A stretch of DNA of 64,000 nucleotides from DASSQJ01 sp963726295 (GCA_963726295.1 CAVSBW010000006.1:1-64000); one strand, 5' to 3'; shown: positions 10,940 to 19,062, numbered from the stretch's first letter. A program made the numbers and translations. The notes: generated by a model not told the origin, from the letters alone.

Positions 10940-12445
10940 TCAGGCGGCGTCCCGCTCGGCGCCGAGGCCGGCCAGGTCGCCCGGGCCGAGGGCGGTCACG
11001 GTGGGCCCGTTGGGGCCCAGGCTCTCCAGGAGGCGGGCCACGACCCCGAGCCGGGCGTCGACGACGAGCACCTGGTCGCGGCCGGCCACCCCGCGGACCG
11101 CCGACCAGGTGTCGGTGCCGGCGTACCGCACGGGCCCGGACACGCGGCAGAGGTCGTCGACGGTCATCGGCCCGAGCGTGGTCGGGAGGCTGACGACGCC
11201 GCGCACGAGGTCCATGACGTCGGGGTACTCGATCGCCGCCGCGAGCAGTGCCTCCCGGTGCACCTCGGCCATGGCCGCGAACCGCTCGGGCTCGAGGTCG
11301 GCGAGGAGGACGAGCTGGACGAGGAGGCCGCGCGCCACGTGCTCGCCGACGGCGTCGAGCGCCGCGCCGTAGGCGAGCCCGTCGCCCTCGGAGGTCAGCG
11401 GCAGGAGGCCGGCGTCGAGGACCACCGTGCAGAACGACGCCCACGGCGGGAGGAGCCGCGCCCGCCGGTCGGGCACCAGCACGTCGTCGACGTGGATGCG
11501 GTGGCCGCCGGCGCGGGTGGCCGGAATCGGCGTCGGCGGCACGACGGCGACGGCCCGCGTGCCGTGGGGGCCGAGCCCCAGCGGCAGCACCGCGATCGGC
11601 ACGGCACCGATGAGGTCGGCGCACCAGGCGTCGCGCTCGGCGGGCATGAGCTTCCACAGTGGGCCGGGGAGGTCGAGCGGCGTGTCGTCGACCTCGACGC
11701 GCACCGAGAGCTGCTGGGCCAGGTCCTTCACGACCTGGGTGGCGCCACCGGCCAGGACGAACTCCCGGTGCTCCGCGTCGAGGTGCAGGCGAACCTCGGT
11801 GCCCGGGGCGTCGAGCGGTTCCGCGGCGATCGAGACCCGGGACGATCCGGCCCGGTTGATGACCGCGTGCATCGTCACCGCGTCCTCGGTGCCGGCCGAG
11901 CACGAGCGCAGCTCGACGGTCTCGGCGACCCGCAGGCAGGCGCGCACCATCGCGACGATTCCCTCGAGCTGCACGAGGTCGTCGACGCTGAGGCCGGTCG
12001 GCACGGTGTCGAGGTCGGCCTCGGTGTCGAGCACCAGGCGGCGCACCTGCTGGGCGGTCAGCCCCAGCCCGTCGTCGTGGACCACGAGCGGTGCGGTGCC
12101 GGTGGCGGAGGCGACGCGGATGGCCAGCACGCCGCCGGTCCGGATGGCCTCGGTGCCGGCCCCGGTCTCGGCGGCTGCGTCGGTCTCGGCTGCGGCCCGC
12201 GCGTCCAGGGAGGCCGACGCGGTGCGGAGCAGGTGCGCGAGCGCGGAGCGGACCGGCACGACGCGCGGCACGTTGGCGGGCGCGACACCCTCCGGTGCCT
12301 CGTGGCGGGCGCGGTAGTCGGTCGGTCCGGTGCGGAACGCGGGCTCGTGGTCGTCGTCGAGGGCGCGCCCCGGCAGGATCGAGGAGAGCCGGTCGGCCTC
12401 GTCGGGTCCGAGCGGGGAGTGGTCACCGGGCAGGTTGATGGTCAC
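10940..12445 (-). CDS. Degenerate Hsp90-family (HtpG-like) protein
   Basis: A 501-residue protein with the outline of actinobacterial Hsp90: the ATP-site loop DDGLGLT (124-130), the PGTEVRL lid-end motif (215-221) and a middle-domain stretch HRIHVDDVLVPDRRARLLPP (315-334) that aligns with the usual ...LLPEWAFFV...D...LxPTASRE region. The helix that normally reads RELLQNAVDA, supplying the catalytic Glu and the Mg-binding Asn, is replaced by AHLLRTASASLDA (70-82), and an Ala/Glu/Thr-rich linker follows. No dimerisation domain is obvious after residue 480. GTG 12445 has GGAG 6 nt upstream. It is probably a divergent Hsp90-like scaffold with altered or no ATPase activity. Its role is unknown. 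Confidence 0.65.
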   Translation of the reverse strand: MTINLPGDHSPLGPDEADRLSSILPGRALDDDHEPAFRTGPTDYRARHEAPEGVAPANVPRVVPVRSALAHLLRTASASLDARAAAETDAAAETGAGTEAIRTGGVLAIRVASATGTAPLVVHDDGLGLTAQQVRRLVLDTEADLDTVPTGLSVDDLVQLEGIVAMVRACLRVAETVELRSCSAGTEDAVTMHAVINRAGSSRVSIAAEPLDAPGTEVRLHLDAEHREFVLAGGATQVVKDLAQQLSVRVEVDDTPLDLPGPLWKLMPAERDAWCADLIGAVPIAVLPLGLGPHGTRAVAVVPPTPIPATRAGGHRIHVDDVLVPDRRARLLPPWASFCTVVLDAGLLPLTSEGDGLAYGAALDAVGEHVARGLLVQLVLLADLEPERFAAMAEVHREALLAAAIEYPDVMDLVRGVVSLPTTLGPMTVDDLCRVSGPVRYAGTDTWSAVRGVAGRDQVLVVDARLGVVARLLESLGPNGPTVTALGPGDLAGLGAERDAA

Positions 12446-12756
12446 GCGAACTCCGAATCCCTGTCGCGGAGGCGGGCAGCCCGCCGCGGACGGTGTCGGG
12501 ACCTCTGCCGCGAGGCGACGGCCGGAGGCCGAAGCAGCATGATCCAGCGGAAACTGGCTGCGGGGTGACGACGGGGTCGCCGGGTGTTCCCCGCAGGTGT
12601 GGGCACTGCGGCAACCCTGCTGCTCCGGGATTGGAGGACGGGGCCGAACGCCGGTCGCCTCACCCCCTCGGCCGATCCTCTCGGCCGAACAGCGGACCCT
12701 GCGCGGGTCGGGTGGGGCCCGATGGGTCTCGTGTGACGGGTGTTACGAGGGCTGCG
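12446..12756. other. Intergenic region upstream of the Hsp90-like gene
   Basis: About 310 bp between the M4 peptidase stop and the Hsp90-like start. It should contain the promoter of the latter. I see no clear -35/-10 pair and no gene with family resemblance. Confidence 0.4.
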
Positions 12757-14214
12757 TCACGGCCACTCGGAGTCGGTGGCAAGGGTCCGCTCGAGCAGCT
12801 CGCGCACCTCGTCGGGCACCGCGGCCTCGGGCAGGTCGACGTCGACCCGGGGATCGGCGCAGGCGACGTTGTAGCAGAACGCGTCCGCCCGCATGCCGTC
12901 GCGCTCCTCGGCCGCCTTGGCCAGGGCGTGCAGGCGGTCGTCCGCCAGCAGGTGCCGCCAGGCGAGGGCGTCGGCGTCGGGGAGCCGCTCGAGGGCCACG
13001 GTGCGCTCGCGGGTGATGCCGGCGACGCCCCCGCTGCGGCGGACCCGGACGGCGGCAGAGGGTTCGACCGGGCCGGGCGGGTGCTCGGGCAGGTCGGGAG
13101 GCGTCATCGGTGCCGGCGTCTCGTCGATGCCCGGCTCGCCCGTGGCGGCCTCCGGGGCCAGGCCGATCGCGGCCCAGGCCTCGCGCACGGCATCGGCCTC
13201 GCAGGAGCGGGGGCCGTACCGGGTGGTGGCAGCCGCGAGGGTGAGGCGAGCGAAGGTCGCGAAGTCGCAGTCGGCACGGATGTCGCCGGTGATGGTGTCG
13301 AACCAGATCTGACCGGCCCGCTCCCACGCGTACCCGCCGAGCGAGGTCGCGACGAGGTGGAACGCCTTGTTGGGGATGCCGGAGTTGATGTGGACACCGC
13401 CGTTGTCGCTCGCCGTGTCGACGTAGTCGTCCCAGTGGGCCGGCTGCGGGTCGCGGCCCAGGCGCGGGTCGTCGTAGGCGGTACCGGGTGCGGCCATCGA
13501 CCGCAGGGCGACGGCGTTGACGTCGGGTGCGAGCAGCTCGGCACCGACCAGCCAGTCGGCCCGGTCGGCGGTCTGGCCGAGCGTGTGCTGCTTGACGAGG
13601 ACCCCGAAGACGTCGGAGACCGACTCGTTGAGGGCGCCGGACTGGCCCCGGTAGTTGAGACCGGAGGTGTACTGCGTGACACCGTGGGCGAGCTCGTGAC
13701 CGATGACGTCGATGCTGCGGGTGAAGGCCAGGAAGACGACACCGTCACCGTCGCCGAAGACCATCTGGGTGCCGTCCCAGAAGGCGTTGTCGTAGAGGCG
13801 GCCGTAGTGCACCGTGGCGACGAGCGGGAGTCCGCGGCCGTCGAGGGAGTTGCGCCCGTAGGCCTCGCTCCAGAGCTGCCAGGTGTCGCCGAGCCCGTCG
13901 TAGGCCTCGGTGACCGCCGTGTCGCCGGTTGGCGGGTCTCCCTCGCCGCGCACGAGAGTGCCCGGCAGCGTCGTCGTCCCCCCGGCGTCGTGGACCGCTC
14001 GCTGCGGGCCCCCCGGCCCGCCCGGCTCGAGGCGCTGCTCGGGGCCGGGCTGGGCCGTCCCGGGCCGCAGCGTGCCGGTCTGGCGACCCCGCTCCCGGCG
14101 CAGCACCTCGTCGGCGGCCAGCGTGGCGGCGGCGTGGGCCGCGAGGTGCGGGTCGCCCGACGCTGCAAGGGCCTCGAGGACGTAGGGCGGGATGAACGTG
14201 CACGCGGCGGTCAT
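12757..14214 (-). CDS. Protealysin-like M4 metallopeptidase with C-terminal emfourin domain
   Basis: A 485-residue thermolysin-family zinc peptidase. The N-terminus CTFIPPYVLEALA (5-17) is the short protealysin-type propeptide signature, and there is no signal peptide, so the enzyme is probably made intracellularly. The zinc ligands are H173 and H177 in HELAH plus E197 in NESVSD; the catalytic His is H275 in NGGVHINSGIPN. After a Pro-rich linker (about 360-385), residues 387-485 (VRVRRSGGVAGITRERTV and onwards) resemble emfourin, the protein inhibitor usually encoded as a separate gene next to protealysin. ATG 14214 is chosen so that the propeptide motif sits at the N-terminus; an upstream in-frame ATG adds ten residues. 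Enzyme plus inhibitor in one chain implies built-in control of activity. Confidence 0.9.
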   Translation of the reverse strand: MTAACTFIPPYVLEALAASGDPHLAAHAAATLAADEVLRRERGRQTGTLRPGTAQPGPEQRLEPGGPGGPQRAVHDAGGTTTLPGTLVRGEGDPPTGDTAVTEAYDGLGDTWQLWSEAYGRNSLDGRGLPLVATVHYGRLYDNAFWDGTQMVFGDGDGVVFLAFTRSIDVIGHELAHGVTQYTSGLNYRGQSGALNESVSDVFGVLVKQHTLGQTADRADWLVGAELLAPDVNAVALRSMAAPGTAYDDPRLGRDPQPAHWDDYVDTASDNGGVHINSGIPNKAFHLVATSLGGYAWERAGQIWFDTITGDIRADCDFATFARLTLAAATTRYGPRSCEADAVREAWAAIGLAPEAATGEPGIDETPAPMTPPDLPEHPPGPVEPSAAVRVRRSGGVAGITRERTVALERLPDADALAWRHLLADDRLHALAKAAEERDGMRADAFCYNVACADPRVDVDLPEAAVPDEVRELLERTLATDSEWP

Positions 14215-14259
14215 GGCCCCCAGTCTCGGGGAGCGCGCCGACATCCGCGCCCCGAGGTG

Positions 14260-14799
14260 TCAGGGGATCAGCGGGGCCGGTCCCTCTGTGGGTTCGCCGC
14301 CGGGTTCCCCGGCGGCATCGGCCAGCGCCGCCATCCCCCGGGCGAGGTGGTCGCGGTCCGCGGGGGACATCCGCGCCAGGAGCGAGGCCAGCGCGGATCG
14401 GCGGTCGGACATCACCTCTCCGAGGAGGCGCTCACCCGCCGGGGTCGGGGTGAGGTCTAGGCGGCGGCGGTCCTCGGTGGACTCCCGGCGGTCGAGAAGA
14501 CCGGCCGCCACGAGCCGGTCGACCGTGCGGCTGGCGCTGGAGACGTGGACACCAAGGGCCCCGGCGAGGTCGGTGGCGCTCAGCCCAGGCCGAGTGGACG
14601 CGAGCACGAGCACCCGCAGCTGGAGGACCGTGACCGCGTCACCGGTGTGCTCGAGGGAGGCGGCGACCACCGCGGTGACCACCCGTGAGCCACGCAGCAC
14701 CGCCTCGAGCGGTGTCAGCCCGGTGCCCGCCGCCGACTCCCCGGCGTCGCTCGCGCGTGCCGGGCCCGCGGGCTGGGTATCGGGCATCTGACCGAGCAT
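14260..14799 (-). CDS. MarR-family transcriptional regulator
   Basis: A winged-helix regulator of about 179 residues. The DNA-binding region reads LSATDLAGALGVHVSSASRT, followed by VDRLVAAGLLDRRESTEDRR with the basic wing tip. It is flanked by the long helices used for dimerisation. It is transcribed divergently from an SDR-family gene, and a perfect 12-bp palindrome lies between them, so it probably represses both units and responds to a small ligand. The start is uncertain: TTG 14823, ATG 14799 and ATG 14787 are all in frame, and no clear ribosome binding site decides. Confidence 0.85.
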   Translation of the reverse strand: MLGQMPDTQPAGPARASDAGESAAGTGLTPLEAVLRGSRVVTAVVAASLEHTGDAVTVLQLRVLVLASTRPGLSATDLAGALGVHVSSASRTVDRLVAAGLLDRRESTEDRRRLDLTPTPAGERLLGEVMSDRRSALASLLARMSPADRDHLARGMAALADAAGEPGGEPTEGPAPLIP

Positions 14800-14827
14800 C
14801 GAGGAACAATTGGCTGAGGTCAACCAT

Positions 14828-14839
14828 TGCAGTACTGCA
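14828..14839. promoter_or_regulatory. Probable MarR operator
   Basis: The 12-bp perfect palindrome TGCAGTACTGCA lies in the divergent promoter region between the MarR gene and the SDR gene. MarR proteins bind such palindromes. The assignment is by position only. Confidence 0.55.
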
Positions 14840-14904
14840 GAGGAGCGTCCGGGCCGGGCCCGGACCCCTACGAGCCTAACGTCACCGACCGGAAGGAGTC
14901 ACGG

Positions 14905-15912
14905 ATGCCGCGCGTCGTCGCCGTCACAGGAGCCAGCGGGGGGATCGGACGGGCCGCCGTCCGGGAGTTCGCGAGGAGGGGTGACGACGTCGCCCTGCTC
15001 GCCCGCGGGGAGACCGGCCTGGAGGCCGCCGCCGCCGAGGTCCGTGCCATGGGCCGCCGAGCGCTCGTGGTGCCCGTCGACGTCGCGGACCACGAAGCGG
15101 TCGAGGCGGCGGTCGCCCGTGTCGAGGACGAGCTGGGACCGGTCGACGTGTGGGTCAACGTGGCCTTCACCTCGGTGTTCGCGCGCTTCGACGACATCGC
15201 CCCCGAGGAGTTCCGGCGGGTCACCGAGGTCAGCTACCTGGGCTACGTCTACGCGACGATGGCGGTGCTGCGCCGGATGCGCGAGCGTGGGCGCGGCACG
15301 ATCGTGCAGGTCGGCTCGACCCTGGCGTACCGGGGCATCCCACTCCAGAGCGCGTACTGCGGGTCGAAGCACGCCATCCAGGGCTTCCATGAGTCCCTGC
15401 GCACCGAGCTGCTGCACGAGGGCAGCGACATCCACGTGACCATGGTGCAGATGCCGGCGGTCAACACCCCGCAGTTCTCGTGGGTGCTCTCGCGGTTGCC
15501 GAAGCAGGCCCAGCCGGTGCCGCCGATCTACCAGCCGGAGGTGGCCGGGCGGGCCGTGGTGTTCGCGGCCGACCACCCCAAGCGGCGTGAGTACTGGGTG
15601 GGGGCCTCGACGGTGGGGACGCTCATGGCCAACGCCGTCGTCCCCGGACTGCTCGACCGCTACCTGGCGCGGACCGGATTCGCCTCCCAGCAGACGCCCG
15701 ACGCCAAGGATGCGGACCAGCCGGCCAACCTCTGGGAGCCCGCCGACGGCGCGGGTGGTCGCGACTTCGGCGCCCGCGGTGCCTTCGACGACCGCTCGCA
15801 CGGGTTCAGCCCGCAGCAGTGGGTGGCGCACCGGTACCCGCAGCTGGCCGGGGCCGCCGCGGGTCTGGTCGCGGTCGGCGTCGGCGCGCTCGCGCTGGGC
15901 CGCCGGCGGTGA
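14905..15912 (+). CDS. SDR-family oxidoreductase
   Basis: A 335-residue short-chain dehydrogenase/reductase. The Rossmann signature is TGASGGIG (8-15). The usual NAG motif is altered to NVAF (VWVNVAF). The active site has Ser in VGSTLAY and the YCGSK Tyr-Lys pair. The C-terminal extension ends in a hydrophobic helix (GAAAGLVAVGVGALALG) and RRR, suggesting membrane attachment. ATG 14905 has GGAAGGAG 7 nt upstream. It overlaps the next small membrane gene by 4 bp. The substrate is unknown. Divergence from a MarR gene suggests an inducible role. Confidence 0.9.
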   Translation: MPRVVAVTGASGGIGRAAVREFARRGDDVALLARGETGLEAAAAEVRAMGRRALVVPVDVADHEAVEAAVARVEDELGPVDVWVNVAFTSVFARFDDIAPEEFRRVTEVSYLGYVYATMAVLRRMRERGRGTIVQVGSTLAYRGIPLQSAYCGSKHAIQGFHESLRTELLHEGSDIHVTMVQMPAVNTPQFSWVLSRLPKQAQPVPPIYQPEVAGRAVVFAADHPKRREYWVGASTVGTLMANAVVPGLLDRYLARTGFASQQTPDAKDADQPANLWEPADGAGGRDFGARGAFDDRSHGFSPQQWVAHRYPQLAGAAAGLVAVGVGALALGRRR

Positions 15913-16277
15913 CGTCAGCCACGAGCACGTCCGGGACGGTCCTGCCGCGGCTGGTCGGGTCCGCCGGTGTCGCCTGGGGAGCGCTGCTGCTCTCCCGTGG
16001 TGACCAGGTCTGGCGGGCGGTCGAGGGCCGCTCGCCGGACGACCTCGAGGAGGGGGCCCTGCGGGTGCTGGGGGTCCGGCACCTCGTCCAGGGCCTCGGG
16101 CAGGTGGCCGCCCCGCGTGCCACCGCCCCGCTGGCGGTCGCGGTCGACGTCGTCCACGCGGCCAGCATGGCGGCGCTCGCGGCCGCCTCGCCGTCACGGC
16201 GCCGGGCGGCACTGGTCACCGGTGGTGTGTCGCTCGCCGGTGCGATGCTGACCATCGCCGGCCACCGCCGCGGCTGA
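15909..16277 (+). CDS. Small membrane protein coupled to the SDR gene
   Basis: A 122-residue protein starting at GTG 15909, overlapping the SDR stop as GTGA, so translation is probably coupled. It has three or four hydrophobic helices (for example RLVGSAGVAWGALLLSRG and ALVTGGVSLAGAMLTIAG) separated by short loops, with a basic C-terminus. No family is firmly recognised. It may act with the SDR enzyme at the membrane. Confidence 0.75.
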   Translation: MTSATSTSGTVLPRLVGSAGVAWGALLLSRGDQVWRAVEGRSPDDLEEGALRVLGVRHLVQGLGQVAAPRATAPLAVAVDVVHAASMAALAAASPSRRRAALVTGGVSLAGAMLTIAGHRRG

Positions 16278-16308
16278 CCCACGCCGGGTCGAGGCCGCCC
16301 GGGCCGGG

Positions 16309-17103
16309 TCAGCGCCGCCGCAGGGCCCCGGCCATCCGCTCCTGGGCGAGGTCGGAGTGGAAGAGCAGCCCGGAGACGCGCGCCATCTCGTCCCCGCGAG
16401 CGTCGAGGTCGGCCAGCAGGTCGGCGGTGAGGATCCGCTTGGCGGCGGTCAGGCCCTGGCGGGCCCCGGCGCGCAGGTCGTCGAGCACACCCGCCACGGC
16501 GGCGTCCATCCCGGCCTCGGCGACGACGTGCGTGACCAGCCCGTGTGCCCGGGCCTCGGCGGCGTCGAAGGTCCGCCCGGTGAGGAACCAGTCGGACGCC
16601 GCGCGCTCGGTGAGCCGCCCCCGCAGGGGGATGGAGATGGTGGCGGCGGCCAGCCCGAGGCGCACCTCGGTGAGGGCGAAGGTGACATCGTCGCGGCAGA
16701 GGACGATGTCGCTGCTGGCCACCAGACCGAGCCCCCCGGCGCGCACCGGCCCGTCGAGACGGGTGACCACCGGCACCGGCAGGGCCACGAGGCGGCGCTG
16801 GACGTCGATGATGGCGCGCGCCGACTCGGTCATGTCGACGTGTGGGGCCTCCTTGAGGTCGGCGCCGGCGCAGAAGACGCGCTGGCTGGACCGGAGGAGG
16901 ACGGCGTGGACGCCCTCGTCGGCCTCGAGGTCGCGCAGGTGGGCGGCCAGCTCGGCGAGGAGGCGCCGGGACAGCGCGTTGCGGTTGGCCGGGGAGTCGA
17001 GGGTGAGGACGGCGACACGGTCGTCGTCCTCGCGCCGGACGAGCGGGGTCTCGTGCTCGTCGGGGGACGGGCCGGGGTCGGGGGCGGCGGCATCGGCATC
17101 CAC
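16309..17103 (-). CDS. Enoyl-CoA hydratase/isomerase family protein
   Basis: A 264-residue crotonase-fold protein. The segment VFCAGADLKE is the first oxyanion-hole motif, and RLDGPVRAGGLGLVASSDIV is the second. In classical hydratases the second motif carries a catalytic Glu (GGG.E); here the equivalent reads GGLGLV, while the other catalytic Glu is kept in FALTEVRLGL. The reaction is therefore uncertain (isomerase, hydrolase or hydratase). GTG 17103 is preceded by TAGGGT 7 nt upstream (minus strand, 17111-17116), typical of a leaderless transcript. It converges with the small membrane gene on the plus strand. Confidence 0.88.
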   Translation of the reverse strand: MDADAAAPDPGPSPDEHETPLVRREDDDRVAVLTLDSPANRNALSRRLLAELAAHLRDLEADEGVHAVLLRSSQRVFCAGADLKEAPHVDMTESARAIIDVQRRLVALPVPVVTRLDGPVRAGGLGLVASSDIVLCRDDVTFALTEVRLGLAAATISIPLRGRLTERAASDWFLTGRTFDAAEARAHGLVTHVVAEAGMDAAVAGVLDDLRAGARQGLTAAKRILTADLLADLDARGDEMARVSGLLFHSDLAQERMAGALRRR

Positions 17104-17125
17104 GGTGCCGACCCTAGCCCGGTCC

Positions 17126-17590
17126 TCACCCGCGGGAGGTGACGCGGAAGACCGGCATCCCGGGGGCGACCGCGCGCACCTCGTTGTCGGTGGAGTCCTT
17201 GGTCAGGCCCTCGACGAACCGGCCGACCTCCCAACCCCACCGCGCCAGGTAGACGCGGATGACGGGGAGCCGGTCGTCCACGGGCAGCTCGGTGAGCGTG
17301 ACCTCCTCGACCCGCCGGCCAACGCGCAGCTGCGCGCCACCGGCGGCCCGGACGTTGCGCACCCACTGGGTGTTGCCGCGCGGCGCGACGAGGTAGCGCT
17401 CGCCGTCGTGCTCGAGGAGGTTGACCGGCGTGCTGCGTGGCTCACCGGTGCTGCGCCCGGGGACGGTGAGTACCCGTGACCCGAGGAGGCTGACGCCACG
17501 CTCGGTGAGCCAGGCGACGACGCTGTTGAAGACCGCGTCGAACCGCCCGGGGAGGACGTAGCGGCGGCTTCCGGCGGAGGGGACGGACAT
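17126..17590 (-). CDS. DUF385 (deazaflavin-dependent nitroreductase-family) protein
   Basis: A 154-residue single-domain protein of the F420-binding split-barrel nitroreductase family. Family features are the pattern VLTVPGRSTGEPRSTPVNLL, the strand GERYLVAPRGNTQWVRNVRA, and the conserved aromatic region before the C-terminus. Members reduce quinones or nitro compounds with F420H2. ATG 17590 has GAAAGGA upstream. The promoter (TTGACA with a CACACT -10) is flanked by two copies of a palindrome shared with the divergent TetR gene, so it is very probably the TetR target. Confidence 0.88.
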   Translation of the reverse strand: MSVPSAGSRRYVLPGRFDAVFNSVVAWLTERGVSLLGSRVLTVPGRSTGEPRSTPVNLLEHDGERYLVAPRGNTQWVRNVRAAGGAQLRVGRRVEEVTLTELPVDDRLPVIRVYLARWGWEVGRFVEGLTKDSTDNEVRAVAPGMPVFRVTSRG

Positions 17591-17607
17591 GGCGGTGGTC
17601 CTTTCGT

Positions 17608-17676
17608 GAGCACTGCTCTCGCTTCTGCCAACCAGTGTGCGGTGGAAGACGAGCATTTGTCAAGAGCACTGCTCTC
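17608..17676. promoter_or_regulatory. Two operator copies between the TetR and DUF385 genes
   Basis: The 13-mer gagcactgctctc occurs twice, at 17608-17620 and 17664-17676, 56 bp apart. Each contains the near-palindrome GAGCA-C-TGCTC; the second extends to 6-bp arms. One copy overlaps the region upstream of the -35 element (TTGACA, minus strand, 17658-17663) and the other lies in the leader just before the ribosome site of the DUF385 gene. The arrangement fits autoregulation by the adjacent TetR protein. Confidence 0.7.
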
Positions 17677-17698
17677 ATTTTGTGGCAGGATGGGGATC

Positions 17699-18391
17699 GT
17701 GAGCCCCTCCCGAGCGCAGCGCCGCCGGAACGTCACCGAGCAGATCCTCGAGATCGGCCGGCGGCACCTGAGCCAGCACGGGGCGGCCGCCCTGTCGCTG
17801 CGGGCGGTCACCCGCGAGCTCGGGATGGTCTCGTCGGCGGTGTACCGGTACGTCGAGAGCCGCGACGAGCTGCTGACGCTGCTCCTCGTTGACGCCTACA
17901 CCGACCAGGCCGACGCGGTCGACGCGGCGGTGGCCGCTGCTGTGGGAGAGCCCTGGCACGAGCGAGTGGTGGTGGCGGGTCTGGCCTTCCGCGGGTGGGC
18001 GGTGGCCGAGCCCGCGCGGTACGCGCTGCTCTACGGAAGCCCGGTGCCGGGGTACGCCGCGCCACCGGAGCGCACGACCGAGCCCGGCACCCGGGTGGCG
18101 CGCACGCTCATCGGCCTTGTGGCCGAGGGCGTCGCGCGGGGGGAGGTCGCCGCAGGTGGGACGGTGTCGCTCCCGCCCGGCCGACTGACCGAGGACCTGC
18201 GCGCGGTGGCCGCGGAGATCGGGTTCCCGGGGGCTCCTGCCGCGATGGCACGCGGGGTGGGTGTGTGGGCGTGGCTCGTCGGGGCGACCAGCCTGGAGGT
18301 CTTCGGCCAGTGGGGCTCCGACACGTTCACCGCGCCCGAATCGCTGCTCGAGCACCAGCTTCGCCTGGCCGTCTCGCTCCTGAGGGAGTGA
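17699..18391 (+). CDS. TetR-family transcriptional regulator
   Basis: A 230-residue repressor. The helix-turn-helix is in the N-terminal third (ALSLRAVTRELGMVSSAVYR, then YVESRDELLTLLL). The C-terminal ligand domain belongs to the TetR_C_25/WHG type (WHERVVVAGLAFRGWAVAEP, then ARYALLYGSPVPGY). GTG 17699 is chosen because AGGATGGGG lies upstream; ATG 17690 is an in-frame alternative three codons earlier. It is divergent from the DUF385 gene with two shared palindromes between. Confidence 0.9.
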   Translation: MSPSRAQRRRNVTEQILEIGRRHLSQHGAAALSLRAVTRELGMVSSAVYRYVESRDELLTLLLVDAYTDQADAVDAAVAAAVGEPWHERVVVAGLAFRGWAVAEPARYALLYGSPVPGYAAPPERTTEPGTRVARTLIGLVAEGVARGEVAAGGTVSLPPGRLTEDLRAVAAEIGFPGAPAAMARGVGVWAWLVGATSLEVFGQWGSDTFTAPESLLEHQLRLAVSLLRE

Positions 18392-18429
18392 CGCCGGGCT
18401 GCCGACGCCCCGGCCCGCTGCGGGGCGGG

Positions 18430-19062
18430 TCAGCCGTAGGTGTCGCGAGGTCCCCGGCCGTCCTGCACCCGTCGCCGCCCGCGTGACCAGGTGGGGGCAC
18501 CCGGTCCGACGACGCGCAGCTCGGTGACCGTGCCCTCACCGACCTCCTCGGCGAGCCGCCCCATCAGCGTGGACTCGAGCAGCCGGAGCTGCGTGGCCCA
18601 GGCCGTGGAGTCGGCCCGGACGGTGAGCACGCCCTCGACGAAGTCCGTCGGAGCGCAGTGCGCGGAGATCTCGGCGCCGACGATCTGCGGCCACCTGCCG
18701 ATGACCGCACCGACCGCGACATCGGCCCGCCAGCCGCGCTCCGCGACGAAACGGTCGATCTGGTCGCCGATCAGCAACGGGTCGCGGCCGCTGCGCCCGG
18801 ACGATCGGCCGCGGCGGTCGTCGGGCACGTCCTTGGGGCGACGCCGGGGTCGCAGCCCGGGGCGCAGACCCTTGGCGCGGGCGGCGGCGCGCGCGCGGGC
18901 GAGGGCCTCGGCGGGGGCGGCAGCCGAGGGGTCGTCGGGCTCGGGCTCGCCGCGCTCGGGCTCGCCGCGCTCGGGCTCGGCGGGCGGCGAGGTTGGGGCC
19001 GGCACCGTGTCGGCCGGGTCCGTGGGGCGGCCCGGCCCACCAACGGGCTCAACTGGCGGCAT
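18430..19062 (-). CDS. DciA/DUF721 family protein
   Basis: A 210-residue protein encoded directly after recF and overlapping its end by 14 bp. The C-terminal half is the DUF721 domain (ERGWRADVAVGAVIGRWPQI, then VGAEISAHCAPTDFVEGVLT, ending in the Trp-containing WATQLRLLESTLMGRL helix). DUF721/DciA proteins act in loading or activating the replicative helicase DnaB in bacteria lacking DnaC/DnaI. The N-terminal half is a low-complexity acidic/Arg region including a short tandem repeat (EPERGEPERGEPEPDD). ATG 19062 is taken because the domain layout matches homologues. In related genomes gyrB follows immediately; here an accessory block intervenes. Confidence 0.9.
   Translation of the reverse strand: MPPVEPVGGPGRPTDPADTVPAPTSPPAEPERGEPERGEPEPDDPSAAAPAEALARARAAARAKGLRPGLRPRRRPKDVPDDRRGRSSGRSGRDPLLIGDQIDRFVAERGWRADVAVGAVIGRWPQIVGAEISAHCAPTDFVEGVLTVRADSTAWATQLRLLESTLMGRLAEEVGEGTVTELRVVGPGAPTWSRGRRRVQDGRGPRDTYG

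Noticed and set aside
18950..19000. Tandem 15-bp repeat (ctcgccgcgctcggg)
   Set aside because: It only encodes the EPERG repeats in the linker of the DUF721 protein; low-complexity coding, not a repeat element.
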